Positions 33,011 through 41,365 are shown, counted from the stretch's first letter. The stretch: DNA of 64,000 nt from JBBSHE01 sp038253325 (GCA_038253325.1 JBBSHE010000008.1:1-64000), one strand, 5' to 3'. A program made the numbers and translations. Notes: generated by a model from the letters alone, not told the origin.

Positions 33011-33082
33011 GGGCGTATAGCTCAGCGGTAGAGCACCTGCCTTACAAGCAGGTGGTCGCAGGTTCGATCCCTGCTGCGCCCA
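33011..33082 (+). tRNA. tRNA-Val (anticodon TAC)
   Basis: A full cloverleaf can be drawn: acceptor GGGCGTA pairs with TGCGCCC (one G-U), D-arm GCTCAGCGGTAGAGC, anticodon stem CCTGC/GCAGG with loop CTTACAA (anticodon TAC), and T-arm GCAGG-TTCGATC-CCTGC. The discriminator is A and CCA is not encoded. Its 3' end is the presumed insertion point of the island downstream. Confidence 0.97.
33066..33079 (+). repeat. Candidate attL: 3' end of tRNA-Val
   Basis: GATCCCTGCTGCGC in the T-arm/acceptor of tRNA-Val recurs in the same orientation at 41091-41104. Before it, GTTC is also shared if one base is skipped, and a C two bases after it. Tyrosine-recombinase elements typically insert at tRNA 3' ends and leave such copies. 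No integrase gene is left between the two. Confidence 0.5.
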
Positions 33083-33132
33083 CCCGCGTCATGCCAGGTC
33101 AGAGCACTAATGACCGCTCTTTGATGCTGGTC

Positions 33133-33154
33133 GTGCAACGAGCGTGCAACGAGC
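33133..33154 (+). repeat. Tandem 11-nt repeat next to the tRNA
   Basis: GTGCAACGAGC occurs twice head to tail, 51 nt from the end of the tRNA. Short direct repeats next to a tRNA att core are typical of integrase arm-type sites. The rest of the 180-nt space before the secreted-protein gene has no gene I can support. Confidence 0.45.
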
Positions 33155-33266
33155 CCGACCGGTCCCGGGGCTTCCCTCAGCTCCGACAGTGTGGAGTTCG
33201 GGTGCCGACGGCGAGGCGTGCGGAGCATGGGAAGCCCAGCACGCGCCCGCGCGGCGTCGTGATTGA

Positions 33267-33731
33267 TCAGAAGTGGTAGTGGACGGTGACGTAGGTCTTG
33301 TTGCTGTTCTGCGACGGTGAGGTCGTCTTGACCCAACCCTCGGCGCCCCGATAGGCGCCAGCCCCGCCGGTCACCCACCCGTGGAGTTCGGTGCTGTCGC
33401 CGTGCCCGACGAGTGTGGCGTACAGCAGGCCGCCCTTGCGGCTCACCGCGACATAGATCTTGATCGATCGGGTCTTGACGTTGAACCGCCCGCTGATTGT
33501 GTCGTATCCGACGACGTTGCCGTGACTGCGGTCGGTGTCGGTGGAGACGAACGTGGTATCCGACGGACTGTGTGACGGGCCGGAGATGGCGACGAACTTC
33601 CAGGTGTGGCCCTTCGGCGAAGCCGACGCCTCGGGGCTGGCAGCAATCCCGACGCCTGTTGTGAGCAGAGCGGCCGATGCCAGCGTTGCAAAGGTGCGAC
33701 GCTTGGTGATCTTCACGGTGGGTCCCTTCAT
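33267..33731 (-). CDS. Secreted beta-rich protein of unknown function
   Basis: The 154-residue protein starts with a basic segment (KGPTVKITKRRTF), a hydrophobic stretch and an ASA cleavage site near residue 38, so it is probably exported by Sec. The mature part is rich in Gly/Ser/Thr/Tyr with beta-like repeats, and GGAGAYRGAEGWV resembles the GxGxYxGAxG loop of allene-oxide-cyclase/dirigent barrel proteins. Cysteines are few (none in the mature part). A second start at the GTG-like Val6 is possible. It lies in the island, on the strand opposite to the sugar genes. Confidence 0.65.
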   Translation of the reverse strand: MKGPTVKITKRRTFATLASAALLTTGVGIAASPEASASPKGHTWKFVAISGPSHSPSDTTFVSTDTDRSHGNVVGYDTISGRFNVKTRSIKIYVAVSRKGGLLYATLVGHGDSTELHGWVTGGAGAYRGAEGWVKTTSPSQNSNKTYVTVHYHF

Positions 33732-33874
33732 TTAGGGGAATTCGGTACCCGTGTGACGCTACGCGCGCTCATAGCAGTGCGACGTGGTTTGCAAAATAAC
33801 CACGGATAGCCCGATTTTGACTACTGAGAGTGACAGCAGCCTCGTTTTTCGTATGCTGCGCCAACCTGCCGACA

Positions 33875-33925
33875 CAACGGCTGATGAACTGAGCGCAATG
33901 ACGCTCGTTTCGTCAGCCGTTGCGC
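33875..33925 (+). repeat. 51-nt hairpin repeat, copy 1
   Basis: This copy and the one at 41315-41365 agree at 49 of 51 positions. The ends CAACGGCTGA and TCAGCCGTTG pair, and an inner GAGCG/CGCTC stem sits on CAATGA, so it forms one long hairpin in DNA or RNA. It lies upstream of the GtrA gene. It has no coding sense that I can support. Confidence 0.85.
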
Positions 33926-34015
33926 GACGGGTCGGGTCCTGGCGCGGAGAGCCGTTGGCCGCAAGATCGGACGGCGAGACCGTGCGAGATCGACTTCGAC
34001 CGTAAGATCGACGTC

Positions 34016-34534
34016 GTGCGCGGCCACCCCTCACCAGCGGCGAGCAGCGAACAGCCGGGCTGCCGTAGGGAGTTGGGGCAGAAGGTCCTCCGTTATGCCG
34101 CCGGTTCGGCGCTGGCGACGGTGTGCAGCGAGGGCGCGTTCCTGCTTCTCTACGGCGCGCTTGACGCGACGCCCGCGGTCGCCTCCGGACTCGGCTGGCT
34201 GGCCGGAGCGGTGCCCAACTACTGGCTGAACCGGACCTGGACCTGGCGACGTCGCGGCACACCTAGCCTGAAGCGGGAGGTGCTGCCGTACGTAGCGATC
34301 GTGCTCGGCACGTTGCTGATCGCCATCCTCGCCACCAGCTTCGTCCATGCAGCCGTGACCGGTCGACAGGTTTCGTCTGTCGTTCGCTTGGTATTGGTTG
34401 GTGGCACGTTCTTGGCGGTGTACGGCGTCGCCTTCCTGCTGCGATTCTTTCTGCTCGATCACCTGTTCCGCCGCGACCCCGCGTACTCACCACGGGACGG
34501 CCTGGATCCCTTGTCGGCCCAGGAGAGGGTATGA
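34016..34534 (+). CDS. GtrA-family membrane protein (polyprenyl-sugar flippase type)
   Basis: The 172-residue protein has four TM spans (about 21-43, 47-62, 83-103, 117-143) typical of GtrA, with VPNYWLNRTWTWRRR between the second and third. GtrA proteins are thought to move lipid-linked sugars across the membrane. The GTG start at 34016 is inferred; upstream codons lack similarity. Its end overlaps the ATG of the next gene by four bases. With the GT2 and GT-C-like genes it would form a sugar-transfer pathway at the membrane. Confidence 0.83.
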   Translation: MRGHPSPAASSEQPGCRRELGQKVLRYAAGSALATVCSEGAFLLLYGALDATPAVASGLGWLAGAVPNYWLNRTWTWRRRGTPSLKREVLPYVAIVLGTLLIAILATSFVHAAVTGRQVSSVVRLVLVGGTFLAVYGVAFLLRFFLLDHLFRRDPAYSPRDGLDPLSAQERV

Positions 34535-35268
34535 GTGGGCCGACGGGCGCCGGCGCGTTCAGCCAAGCCACCGGACGGAACCTCGAAGACGCGTCGGGGC
34601 AGCACCAGCGGCGATACCGGGCCTACCAGTTCGAGCTGATCGCGCGCCACTGCGGTCCATCGGTGCTCGAGGTCGGTGCAGGTCTCGGCGAGTTCGCCGA
34701 CCAGTTCACCGGTCTGTGTCGACACGTCGTGACCGACGTTGACCCGGCGTGTGTCGCACAGCTGGCGCGCCGGTTCGCCGACCGCCCCGAGGTGGAGGCG
34801 CGCCAGCTCGACCTGGAGTCAACGGCGCACGAGACCGGGCCGCCGGTCTCGACGGTCGTCGCGATCAACGTGCTGGAGCACATCGAGGAGGACAGCGCGA
34901 CCCTGCGGTCGTTGGCCCGGCTGGTCGAGCCGGGCGGGAAGATCGTGCTCTGGGTCCCCGGTTACATGCAGCTCTACGGCAGCTTCGACCGACGGGTCGG
35001 CCACGTCCGCCGCTACACACCGGCGACCCTCCGGGCGTCGATCGTCGCTGCGGGCCTGGTTCCGCGCGACGTCCGGCCGGTCAACCTGCTCGGCGGCATC
35101 GCCTGGTGGCTCGCCGTACGCCGCGGCGGACTCGGCAGCCCGCGGCCAGGGCTGCTGCGGATCTACGATGGGGTGATCGTCCCCGTGACCAGGGCCTTGG
35201 AGCGTCGGTTCACTCCCCCGTTCGGTCAGTCGGTTCTCGCCGTCGCAACCGTTCCTGCGTCCACCTGA
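34531..35268 (+). CDS. Class I SAM-dependent methyltransferase of the glycan cluster
   Basis: The 245-residue protein has motif I VLEVGAGLGEFADQF, TDVDPACVAQL, and INVLEHIEEDSATLRSLARLVEPGGKIVLWVPGYMQLYG. The family is near methyltransferases found with GtrA and GT2 genes and acting on sugars or lipid carriers. It overlaps gtrA (ATGA). Its 3' end overlaps the convergent membrane protein gene by 43 nt, a tight and unusual layout. The substrate is not known. Confidence 0.83.
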   Translation: MSGPTGAGAFSQATGRNLEDASGQHQRRYRAYQFELIARHCGPSVLEVGAGLGEFADQFTGLCRHVVTDVDPACVAQLARRFADRPEVEARQLDLESTAHETGPPVSTVVAINVLEHIEEDSATLRSLARLVEPGGKIVLWVPGYMQLYGSFDRRVGHVRRYTPATLRASIVAAGLVPRDVRPVNLLGGIAWWLAVRRGGLGSPRPGLLRIYDGVIVPVTRALERRFTPPFGQSVLAVATVPAST

Positions 35269-36680
35269 CCGCCGCGCAACGCCGTGAAGCCGAGCGCCGC
35301 ACCGGCAGGGAGAAGCACCAGCGCGGGCAGTTGGTAGCGCCAGGAGAAGTCTGCGGTCAGGGCCGGAACAAGGAGCAGGCCCGTCCCGGTGACCGTCAGC
35401 AGCAGGCACATCGACCGCATACCTGATCGGCGCGCCCGGCCGATCCCGAGCCCGCCGAGCAACCCCACGACCAGGCAACCGAGCAGCAGTGGCCCAGGCA
35501 GGTAGCCGACCCGTTGGTAGGCGACCAGAGCGTCGGCGTACGGCTGGCGCGCCATGAGCTGTGCACCGCCGTGCTCGCCGTAGACGTCGGGGAACAGCTC
35601 GTAGGGCCCGAGGTAGGAGCTGAACTGCCACTTGCGGGCACGGTCGAACTCGAACCGGTCCCCCCGCCCCACGTCGAAGTTGAGCGCGAAATCGCGCAAC
35701 GCAATGCGTACGTAGTCGACCGGCTGCTCGCGGATCGCCTCGAGAGCGAAATCGCGCATCGCGTGATCCAGTGACACGCCTGGTGGCGGAACCAGGCTTC
35801 GCACCGTCCGCAGGTCATGCCACGCGTAGTAGGACGGGTCCAGACGTTGCCCAAGCGGTTCTTGTGGGCAGAGCACCCGTTCGTAGTCCGGTACGTTCAG
35901 CCGGGAGCAGTCGACGAACGTCGTCGTCCGGATGTAAAGCGACTTCCCGGTGAACTCCGAGAGGGCGTAGATGCCGCGCTCGTGGTGGTACCACGTCGCG
36001 TACGCACCGACCGGTAGCACGAACCCGACGGTGAGCGCCGCCACCGCCGCCACCCGCCTTCGCCAACCTTCCCCGACGATCAGGCAGTACGCCACCCCGG
36101 CCAGGATCAGCGGCTCGCCGACCAGCCGGACGATCACCGCCGCCCCGAGGAGCAGCCCCGCCACGAGGGCGAAAGCAGTCGGTGGGCGGCGATGCCAGCC
36201 GAGAACCGCAACGGCGAGGATCAGCAGCAGGTCGAACAACGAGTCGCTGAGCACGGTCTGCTCCAAGATGAGCTGCAGGGCGTCGAACAACACCGGCAAC
36301 GTCGCCAACGTCGCTTGCCAACGCCCGACCCCCCATCGGCGCATCAGCACATAGACCAATCCCGCCGTCGCGAGCCCGATCAGATGCTGTGTCACGGCAA
36401 CCAGGAGGACCTTGTCGGCCAACCACGACAGCGGAAGGAGCAACAGCATGCTGTAGCCCATGGGGCGGCTGATGTTGGGCTGAAACGTGTCCAGGAACGA
36501 CAGGTACACCGGTCCGTCGCTGTGAATCAGTGCCGGGCTGAAGGCAATCTGGACGACAACCCGCAACCCGGCGCCGAGGAGCAGCGCGATCAGGAACGGG
36601 CGGTGCTCGGTGAGCCACGGGCCGTACCGCCCAATCGTCTGGGGGGTGTTGTCGACGGACTCTCGGCTTACGGTCGTCAT
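35226..36680 (-). CDS. Multi-spanning GT-C-type glycosyltransferase-like membrane protein
   Basis: The 484-residue protein has some 10-11 hydrophobic spans. The loop after the first span reads SDGPVYLSFLDT, with an Asp in the place typical of GT-C enzymes (ArnT/PMT-like), though the usual DE pair is not clear. A periplasmic loop (~235-375) holds two Cys (CSRLNV and LCPQEP). It would take a sugar from a polyprenyl carrier. It is paralogous to the next gene's N-terminal half: RWGVGRWQATLATLPVL against RWGVWRWLATLATVPVL. Its ATG overlaps that gene's stop. Substrate is not known. Confidence 0.75.
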   Translation of the reverse strand: MTTVSRESVDNTPQTIGRYGPWLTEHRPFLIALLLGAGLRVVVQIAFSPALIHSDGPVYLSFLDTFQPNISRPMGYSMLLLLPLSWLADKVLLVAVTQHLIGLATAGLVYVLMRRWGVGRWQATLATLPVLFDALQLILEQTVLSDSLFDLLLILAVAVLGWHRRPPTAFALVAGLLLGAAVIVRLVGEPLILAGVAYCLIVGEGWRRRVAAVAALTVGFVLPVGAYATWYHHERGIYALSEFTGKSLYIRTTTFVDCSRLNVPDYERVLCPQEPLGQRLDPSYYAWHDLRTVRSLVPPPGVSLDHAMRDFALEAIREQPVDYVRIALRDFALNFDVGRGDRFEFDRARKWQFSSYLGPYELFPDVYGEHGGAQLMARQPYADALVAYQRVGYLPGPLLLGCLVVGLLGGLGIGRARRSGMRSMCLLLTVTGTGLLLVPALTADFSWRYQLPALVLLPAGAALGFTALRGGQVDAGTVATARTD

Positions 36681-38860
36681 TGTGATCTCACCCGCGCGGC
36701 GTACGGGGCGGCGGCCACATCTCCAAGCATCGCCGGGGCGGTTTCACCGGCCGGGGCCGGGCATCCCTCTCGCCACCAGGTGCCAACCACGACGCGCGCG
36801 TATCGCATGCCATAGACGAGGTTGCCACCCTTCTTGGTGCTGCCCGCCGCGCGCAGGTGCATGGTCGCGGGCACCTCGGCGATCCGGTAGCCGTGCGAGT
36901 GCGCCCCGATCAGCAGCTCGACCGACTGGTACTGCGGCTGGTTGAGAGTGACCGCTGCGGTCACTTCGGCCCTCATCGCGCGCAGACCGAAGGACGTGTC
37001 GGTCAGCCGCTCCCCGGTGAGCGCGCTCACGATCCAGGCGAACAGGTACACCCCGGTTCGGCGAAAGCGGTCGATGGTGTGCTGGTTTCCGAGCCGACGC
37101 GAGCCGGTGACGAAGTCAGCGGACCCTTCGAGCACCGGGGCAAGCACGGCGGGAAAGTCGGCCGGGTCGTACTGGGCATCCGCATCGGTGGTGATGATGT
37201 AGCGCGCGCCGTGTTCGCGAGCAACCCGGTAGCCGAGCCGCATCGCCGCACCCTGCCCCCGGTTGACCGGTGAGCTCACCAGGTACGCGGCACCGTGCGC
37301 CGTCGCGGCGGCGGCCGTGGCGTCGGTGCTGCCGTCATCGACGACGACGACGGCAGCCGACAGTCCGCAAACGCTCGGCGGAATGCCAGAGAGTACGCGC
37401 GGAAGCCCGACGTCTTCGTTGTACGCCGCGATGACGACAACCACCGGCGCGAAGTTCGGCTCGCCGTAGCTCGCACGAAAGCCAGCGAGCGCGGCGCGGT
37501 CCACGTCGTCGACCTGGGATCGACCGACCGCGGGTCCGCGTCGGCCGCGCAGCAGCGCGGTCAACCCGAGCGCGCCCGCGGCGGGCCACAGCACGAGTGC
37601 CGGCAGCTGGTTGCGCCAGGAGAGCTCCGAGGTGCTGACCGCGCCCAGCAGCAAACCGGCGGGAACGATCGCAGTCAACAGACACACTCCGCGCATCCCA
37701 GACGGGCCCGCCCGGGCCAAACCAGCGCCGGCGAGCAACCCAAGAAGCAGGCCGCCGAGCAGCACCGGACCGGGCATATACACGTGATCTTCGTAGGCGA
37801 CCAGAGCGTCGGCGACTGGTTGGCGCGTCTCCAGCTGGTCACCTCCGTGACGGGCATACAGCAGTCGCATGGCGGGGAGGGTCTCGGGTGACAGGTGGCT
37901 CGCGAACCGGTACGTACCGACGTCGGGGTACGCGTGCCGATTATCGGGCGACCACTCGAAGAGGAAGGCGAAACCGTGCCGAAGATCGTTCGCCTGCGGT
38001 CCGCCGTGCGAAGCGCCCGCGCCGGACCCGTCGCCGGCCTCGCTCCGGCCGAGCGCGTATTCACCGTGCGCCTGGTGGTACCACGTGAGGTAGGGCACGA
38101 CCGCCAAGCCGAAGCCGAGCATGACGACCAACGCGCCGGCGAACCGGCGCCGCCAGGTCGCGCCGACGAGCAGCATGGAAATGGCGGCCATCAGCACGAG
38201 CGGCTCGCCGGTCAGCCGAACCGTCGTCGCCACGCCGAGCAACATCCCGCCGACCAGAGCCGCCATGAAACCGGGTTCCTTGCGCCAGCACAGCACCAAC
38301 AGCGCCACGCTCACCACGAAGACGAAGAGGGTGTCAGGGAGCACCAGGTGCTCGCTCGCCAGCTCGTGGGGATCCCAGAGCACCGGGACCGTGGCCAGCG
38401 TTGCGAGCCAGCGCCAGACACCCCAGCGCAGCAGCAGGAGGTAGACGACGATTCCGGTGGCCAGGCCCAGCAGATGCTGTGCTGCGACGACCGGGACCAG
38501 TGCGTCGGCGAACCACGAGAGTGGTGTCAGTTCCAGCATCCCGTAGCCGGCCGGGTGGGCGGCGGCGGGAGCCGGTGTGCTGACGAACGACAAGTGGGTG
38601 CGGGACTCGCCCACGACGAACGCCGGGCTGAACGCCACCGAGGTGAGGATCCGCCATGCCACGCCGACGACCAGCCCGCCGAGAAACGCGGCGTGCCGCC
38701 GACACCACACCAGCGAGACGCCGGACCGGCGGCGGCCGGAACGGGCGGCCGGGCTGGCTGCGGTCGCGGGCGGTTCATCGGGCGGCCGCGACCCGGCAGG
38801 GATCGTCGGTGTCGACGCGGCCCGAGCCGAGGACGACCCGGTGTGCTGCGGAGAGGACAC
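36677..38860 (-). CDS. Fusion of a GT-C-like membrane domain with a GT2 (dolichol-phosphate-sugar synthase-like) domain
   Basis: Residues 50-440 have about ten TM spans and resemble the next gene in the operon, including HLSFVST and SWRNQLPALVL. Residues 470-700 are a GT2 domain: VVVVIAAYNED, VVDDGSTD, TTDADAQYDP (DxD) and GSRRLG. The GT2 part should charge polyprenyl phosphate with a nucleotide sugar on the cytoplasmic side, and the membrane part may transfer it outside; GtrA could flip it. Polyprenyl-sugar synthase and transferase in one chain is unusual. The N-terminal 45 residues are Ser/Pro/Arg-rich. Confidence 0.85.
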   Translation of the reverse strand: MSSPQHTGSSSARAASTPTIPAGSRPPDEPPATAASPAARSGRRRSGVSLVWCRRHAAFLGGLVVGVAWRILTSVAFSPAFVVGESRTHLSFVSTPAPAAAHPAGYGMLELTPLSWFADALVPVVAAQHLLGLATGIVVYLLLLRWGVWRWLATLATVPVLWDPHELASEHLVLPDTLFVFVVSVALLVLCWRKEPGFMAALVGGMLLGVATTVRLTGEPLVLMAAISMLLVGATWRRRFAGALVVMLGFGLAVVPYLTWYHQAHGEYALGRSEAGDGSGAGASHGGPQANDLRHGFAFLFEWSPDNRHAYPDVGTYRFASHLSPETLPAMRLLYARHGGDQLETRQPVADALVAYEDHVYMPGPVLLGGLLLGLLAGAGLARAGPSGMRGVCLLTAIVPAGLLLGAVSTSELSWRNQLPALVLWPAAGALGLTALLRGRRGPAVGRSQVDDVDRAALAGFRASYGEPNFAPVVVVIAAYNEDVGLPRVLSGIPPSVCGLSAAVVVVDDGSTDATAAAATAHGAAYLVSSPVNRGQGAAMRLGYRVAREHGARYIITTDADAQYDPADFPAVLAPVLEGSADFVTGSRRLGNQHTIDRFRRTGVYLFAWIVSALTGERLTDTSFGLRAMRAEVTAAVTLNQPQYQSVELLIGAHSHGYRIAEVPATMHLRAAGSTKKGGNLVYGMRYARVVVGTWWREGCPAPAGETAPAMLGDVAAAPYAARVRSQ

Positions 38861-38875
38861 GACTGGGAGCTACCG

Positions 38876-39844
38876 CTAGCCGGTGTCGCGGGCGTCGACC
38901 GTGCCCCGCCGGTCAGCTGAGGGAGCGAAATCCGCCCAGGCGGTGCGGAGGCCGTCGACCAGCGAGACGGTGGGCTCGTAACCTCGGCTGCGGGCACGGG
39001 CGATGTCGACGACCACGGCCGGCATCTCGCCGGGCTTTGCGGCGACCCGGCGCGCCGGAATCGACTGGCCGGTGGCGGCGCGTGCAGCCTGCGCGATCTC
39101 GTTGACCGTATACGAGCGGCTGCCACCGACGATCACCGGCCCGGTCGGCCAGCCGAGCACCGCGGCCACGATGGCCCGGGCGGCGTCGTGGACGTGGACC
39201 AGGTCCCGACGCTGCTCACCGTCCCCGTAGATCTCGACCCCTGCGCCGTTCGCGGCCGCCCGGAGCAGCCTGGGTACGAAGCTGTCCTTGTGCACCATTC
39301 CGGGGCCGTAGACGTTGGTAAGCCGGACGACTGGCGTGCGCAGCCCGTACGCGCCGGCGTATCCGGACAGCAGCATTTCCGCGGCGGCCTTCGTGCCGCC
39401 GTACGGCGTGAGTGGTGCGAGCGGAAGGTCCTCGGTGATCGTCTGCTGCCCGACGTCTCCGACCACCGCGTTCGTGGAGGCGAACACGAACGTGCCGACT
39501 CCTCGCCGACGTGCCAGCTCCAGCAAACCCGAGGTCATCTCGACGTTGGTGCGGTGCACGTGAGCCGGCCGCTCGATCGAGCCGAGCACCGAGGTCGCGG
39601 CGGCGAGGTGCACGATAGCCCCGATGCCCGGTGCCACCGCGACCTCGCGTACCCGGGAGTCGCAGAGGTCACCGCTGATCGTGTGGACCGACTCGTCCGG
39701 GAAGTCGTCCAGGTCGGCCACGGTGACAGTGTGCCCGCTGCCCCTCAACTGCTCGACGACGTGCCGGCCGATGAACCCCGAGCCGCCGGTGACCAGGACG
39801 CAGCGGCCAGCCGGAGCGTCGTTGTCCGCCGGCCCGCGGCTCAC
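38876..39844 (-). CDS. NAD-dependent epimerase/dehydratase (extended SDR)
   Basis: The 322-residue protein has the NAD motif VTGGSGFIGRHV, ASTNAVVGDVG with active Ser/Thr, YGGTKAAAE (YxxxK) and RLTNVYGPGMVHKDSF, so it is an extended SDR acting on a nucleotide sugar (4-epimerase or 4,6-dehydratase type). The start is GTG 39844, which overlaps the stop of the upstream gene (GTGA); the frame upstream of it is antisense to that gene's reading. It would act together with the sulfoquinovose synthase-like enzyme to make the sugar donor. Confidence 0.88.
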   Translation of the reverse strand: MSRGPADNDAPAGRCVLVTGGSGFIGRHVVEQLRGSGHTVTVADLDDFPDESVHTISGDLCDSRVREVAVAPGIGAIVHLAAATSVLGSIERPAHVHRTNVEMTSGLLELARRRGVGTFVFASTNAVVGDVGQQTITEDLPLAPLTPYGGTKAAAEMLLSGYAGAYGLRTPVVRLTNVYGPGMVHKDSFVPRLLRAAANGAGVEIYGDGEQRRDLVHVHDAARAIVAAVLGWPTGPVIVGGSRSYTVNEIAQAARAATGQSIPARRVAAKPGEMPAVVVDIARARSRGYEPTVSLVDGLRTAWADFAPSADRRGTVDARDTG

Positions 39845-41010
39845 GACCGGACGCCGGGCGGGTTGCTCGTCCGGCGCCAGTTGATAGTCGGCCGCAGCGC
39901 ATCGACGCTGACTCGGTCCTTGTGCTGCTCGATGATCCCGAACATCGAGGTCAGCAGTGTGTCGGAGAGCAGGTGCGGGCGCAGCCCGAGCGATTCGAGG
40001 GCGGTGTGCACGAAGGTGAAGTGGTGGTTCTCCGCCTCGACGCGTGGGTTGTCGACGTACTCCACGTCGACCTGGCCGGGGTAGGTGTTGGCGACGATCT
40101 TGGCCATCTCTGCAAGCGAGAAGCTCTCGGTGGCCTGGTTGAAGACCCGGAACTCCCCCGCCTCGGCCGGGGTCTCGCAGGCCAGCCGGATGCACTCGAC
40201 GGTGTCCCGGATGTCGATGACCGCACGGCTCTGGGTCCCTCCGCCGTAAACCGACATCGGGAGTCCGAGCACGGCTTGGATGGCGAAACGGTTGAGCACG
40301 GTACCGAACACCGCGTCGTAGTCGAAGCGGGTGACCAACCGTGCGTCCAGCGCCGTCTCGGCCGTCTCCTGGCCGTAGACGATGCCCTGGTTGAGATCGG
40401 TGACCCGCAGACCCCAGATCCGGCAGCCGAACTCGAGGTTGTGGCTGTCATGCACCTTGGACAGGTGGTAGAACGACCCGGGCCGCTTGGGAAAGAGCAT
40501 CCGGTCGTTGCGCCCCTTGTGCGTGACGTCCAGCCAGCCTTCCTCGATGTCGATGTTGGGCGTCCCGTACTCACCCATCGTGCCGAGCTTGACCAGGTGG
40601 ATGGTCCGGTCGATCTCACCGATCGCGAACATCACGTTGAGTGTCCCGATCACATTGTTGGTCTGGGTGTAGACCGCGTGCTTGCGGTCGATCATGGAGT
40701 ACGGCGCCGCTCGCTGCTCGGCGAAGTGCACGATCGCGTCGGGCTCGAAGCCACGGATGGTCTCGTAGGTGAAGTCGGCGTCCAACAAGTCCCCGTGGTA
40801 GGTGCTGACGACGTTGCCGCTGATCTCGCGCCAGGAGCGAACCCGGTTTTGCAGCGTTTCGATGGGCACCAAGCTGCCGGATCCGAGCTCGTGGTCGTAC
40901 TGCCGTCGTACGGCGTTATCGAGAATGCCGACGGCGTGTCCCTGCCCGGACAGATACATGGCCGTCGGCCAGCCGAGATAGCCGTCGCCGCCGAGGACGA
41001 GGATTCGCAT
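39841..41010 (-). CDS. sqdB: UDP-sulfoquinovose synthase-like protein (SQD1/SqdB family)
   Basis: The 389-residue protein has GGDGYLGWPTA at its start and the SQD1 signature region: LGTMGEYGTPNIDIEEG (T144), FPKRPGSFYHLSKVHDSHN (Y181, K185) and LRVTDLNQGIVYGQ. These match the T/Y/K triad and the specific GEYGTPNIDIEEG stretch of plant and cyanobacterial SQD1, which adds sulfite to UDP-glucose to form UDP-sulfoquinovose. The ATG is supported by GAAAGG ~11 nt upstream. No SqdX/SQD2 transferase is present, so the sugar may go to a glycan or another lipid. Assignment to this exact reaction is strong by motif but unproven. Confidence 0.85.
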   Translation of the reverse strand: MRILVLGGDGYLGWPTAMYLSGQGHAVGILDNAVRRQYDHELGSGSLVPIETLQNRVRSWREISGNVVSTYHGDLLDADFTYETIRGFEPDAIVHFAEQRAAPYSMIDRKHAVYTQTNNVIGTLNVMFAIGEIDRTIHLVKLGTMGEYGTPNIDIEEGWLDVTHKGRNDRMLFPKRPGSFYHLSKVHDSHNLEFGCRIWGLRVTDLNQGIVYGQETAETALDARLVTRFDYDAVFGTVLNRFAIQAVLGLPMSVYGGGTQSRAVIDIRDTVECIRLACETPAEAGEFRVFNQATESFSLAEMAKIVANTYPGQVDVEYVDNPRVEAENHHFTFVHTALESLGLRPHLLSDTLLTSMFGIIEQHKDRVSVDALRPTINWRRTSNPPGVRS

Positions 41011-41090
41011 CGAGGAGCGCCTTTCGGCCGGGTGGCGGTCTGCCGCCGGGCGCGGCAACGATCGACGGAAAGCATACCTTCCGGCGTTCT

Positions 41091-41104
41091 GATCCCTGCT
41101 GCGC
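41091..41104 (+). repeat. Candidate attR: copy of the tRNA-Val 3' segment
   Basis: GATCCCTGCTGCGC is identical to tRNA-Val positions 33066-33079 and lies in the same direction; GTTC precedes both, with one extra T here. It sits 81 nt upstream of the sulfoquinovose synthase-like gene start, so the two copies enclose the whole glycan cluster (~8.0 kb). Confidence 0.5.
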
Positions 41105-41314
41105 TCGTCGGTCCGTACCTCGCGCTATGTCGGATCGTGTCCGATCCGTGCCCAGAGCGTGCCATCGACCTAGCGTGAGCCGGACATCTGGGGGTGGATG
41201 TGCCGAGGATCTTGGGGTACGACGACAGATCGCGCTGCTCGATGGCGCGTCTGGCGGCGTGGCGACTCGCCGGAACGTTGCGTCGAGCTGCACGGTCGAA
41301 GCCGCCGGACTAGT

Positions 41315-41365
41315 CAACGGCTGATGAACTGAGCGCAATGACGCTCGTTTTGTCAGCCGTTGTGC
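41315..41365 (+). repeat. 51-nt hairpin repeat, copy 2
   Basis: It differs from copy 1 at two positions only (T for C in the 3' arm area, GTTTTG and TTGTGC). Both copies have the same direction, so they are direct repeats, 7.4 kb apart, with the sugar genes between. The hairpin arms are preserved in both. Confidence 0.85.

Noticed and set aside
33022..33378. Minus-strand open frame covering tRNA-Val
   Set aside because: It includes the tRNA read backwards and ends beside it; no similarity or ribosome binding site supports it.
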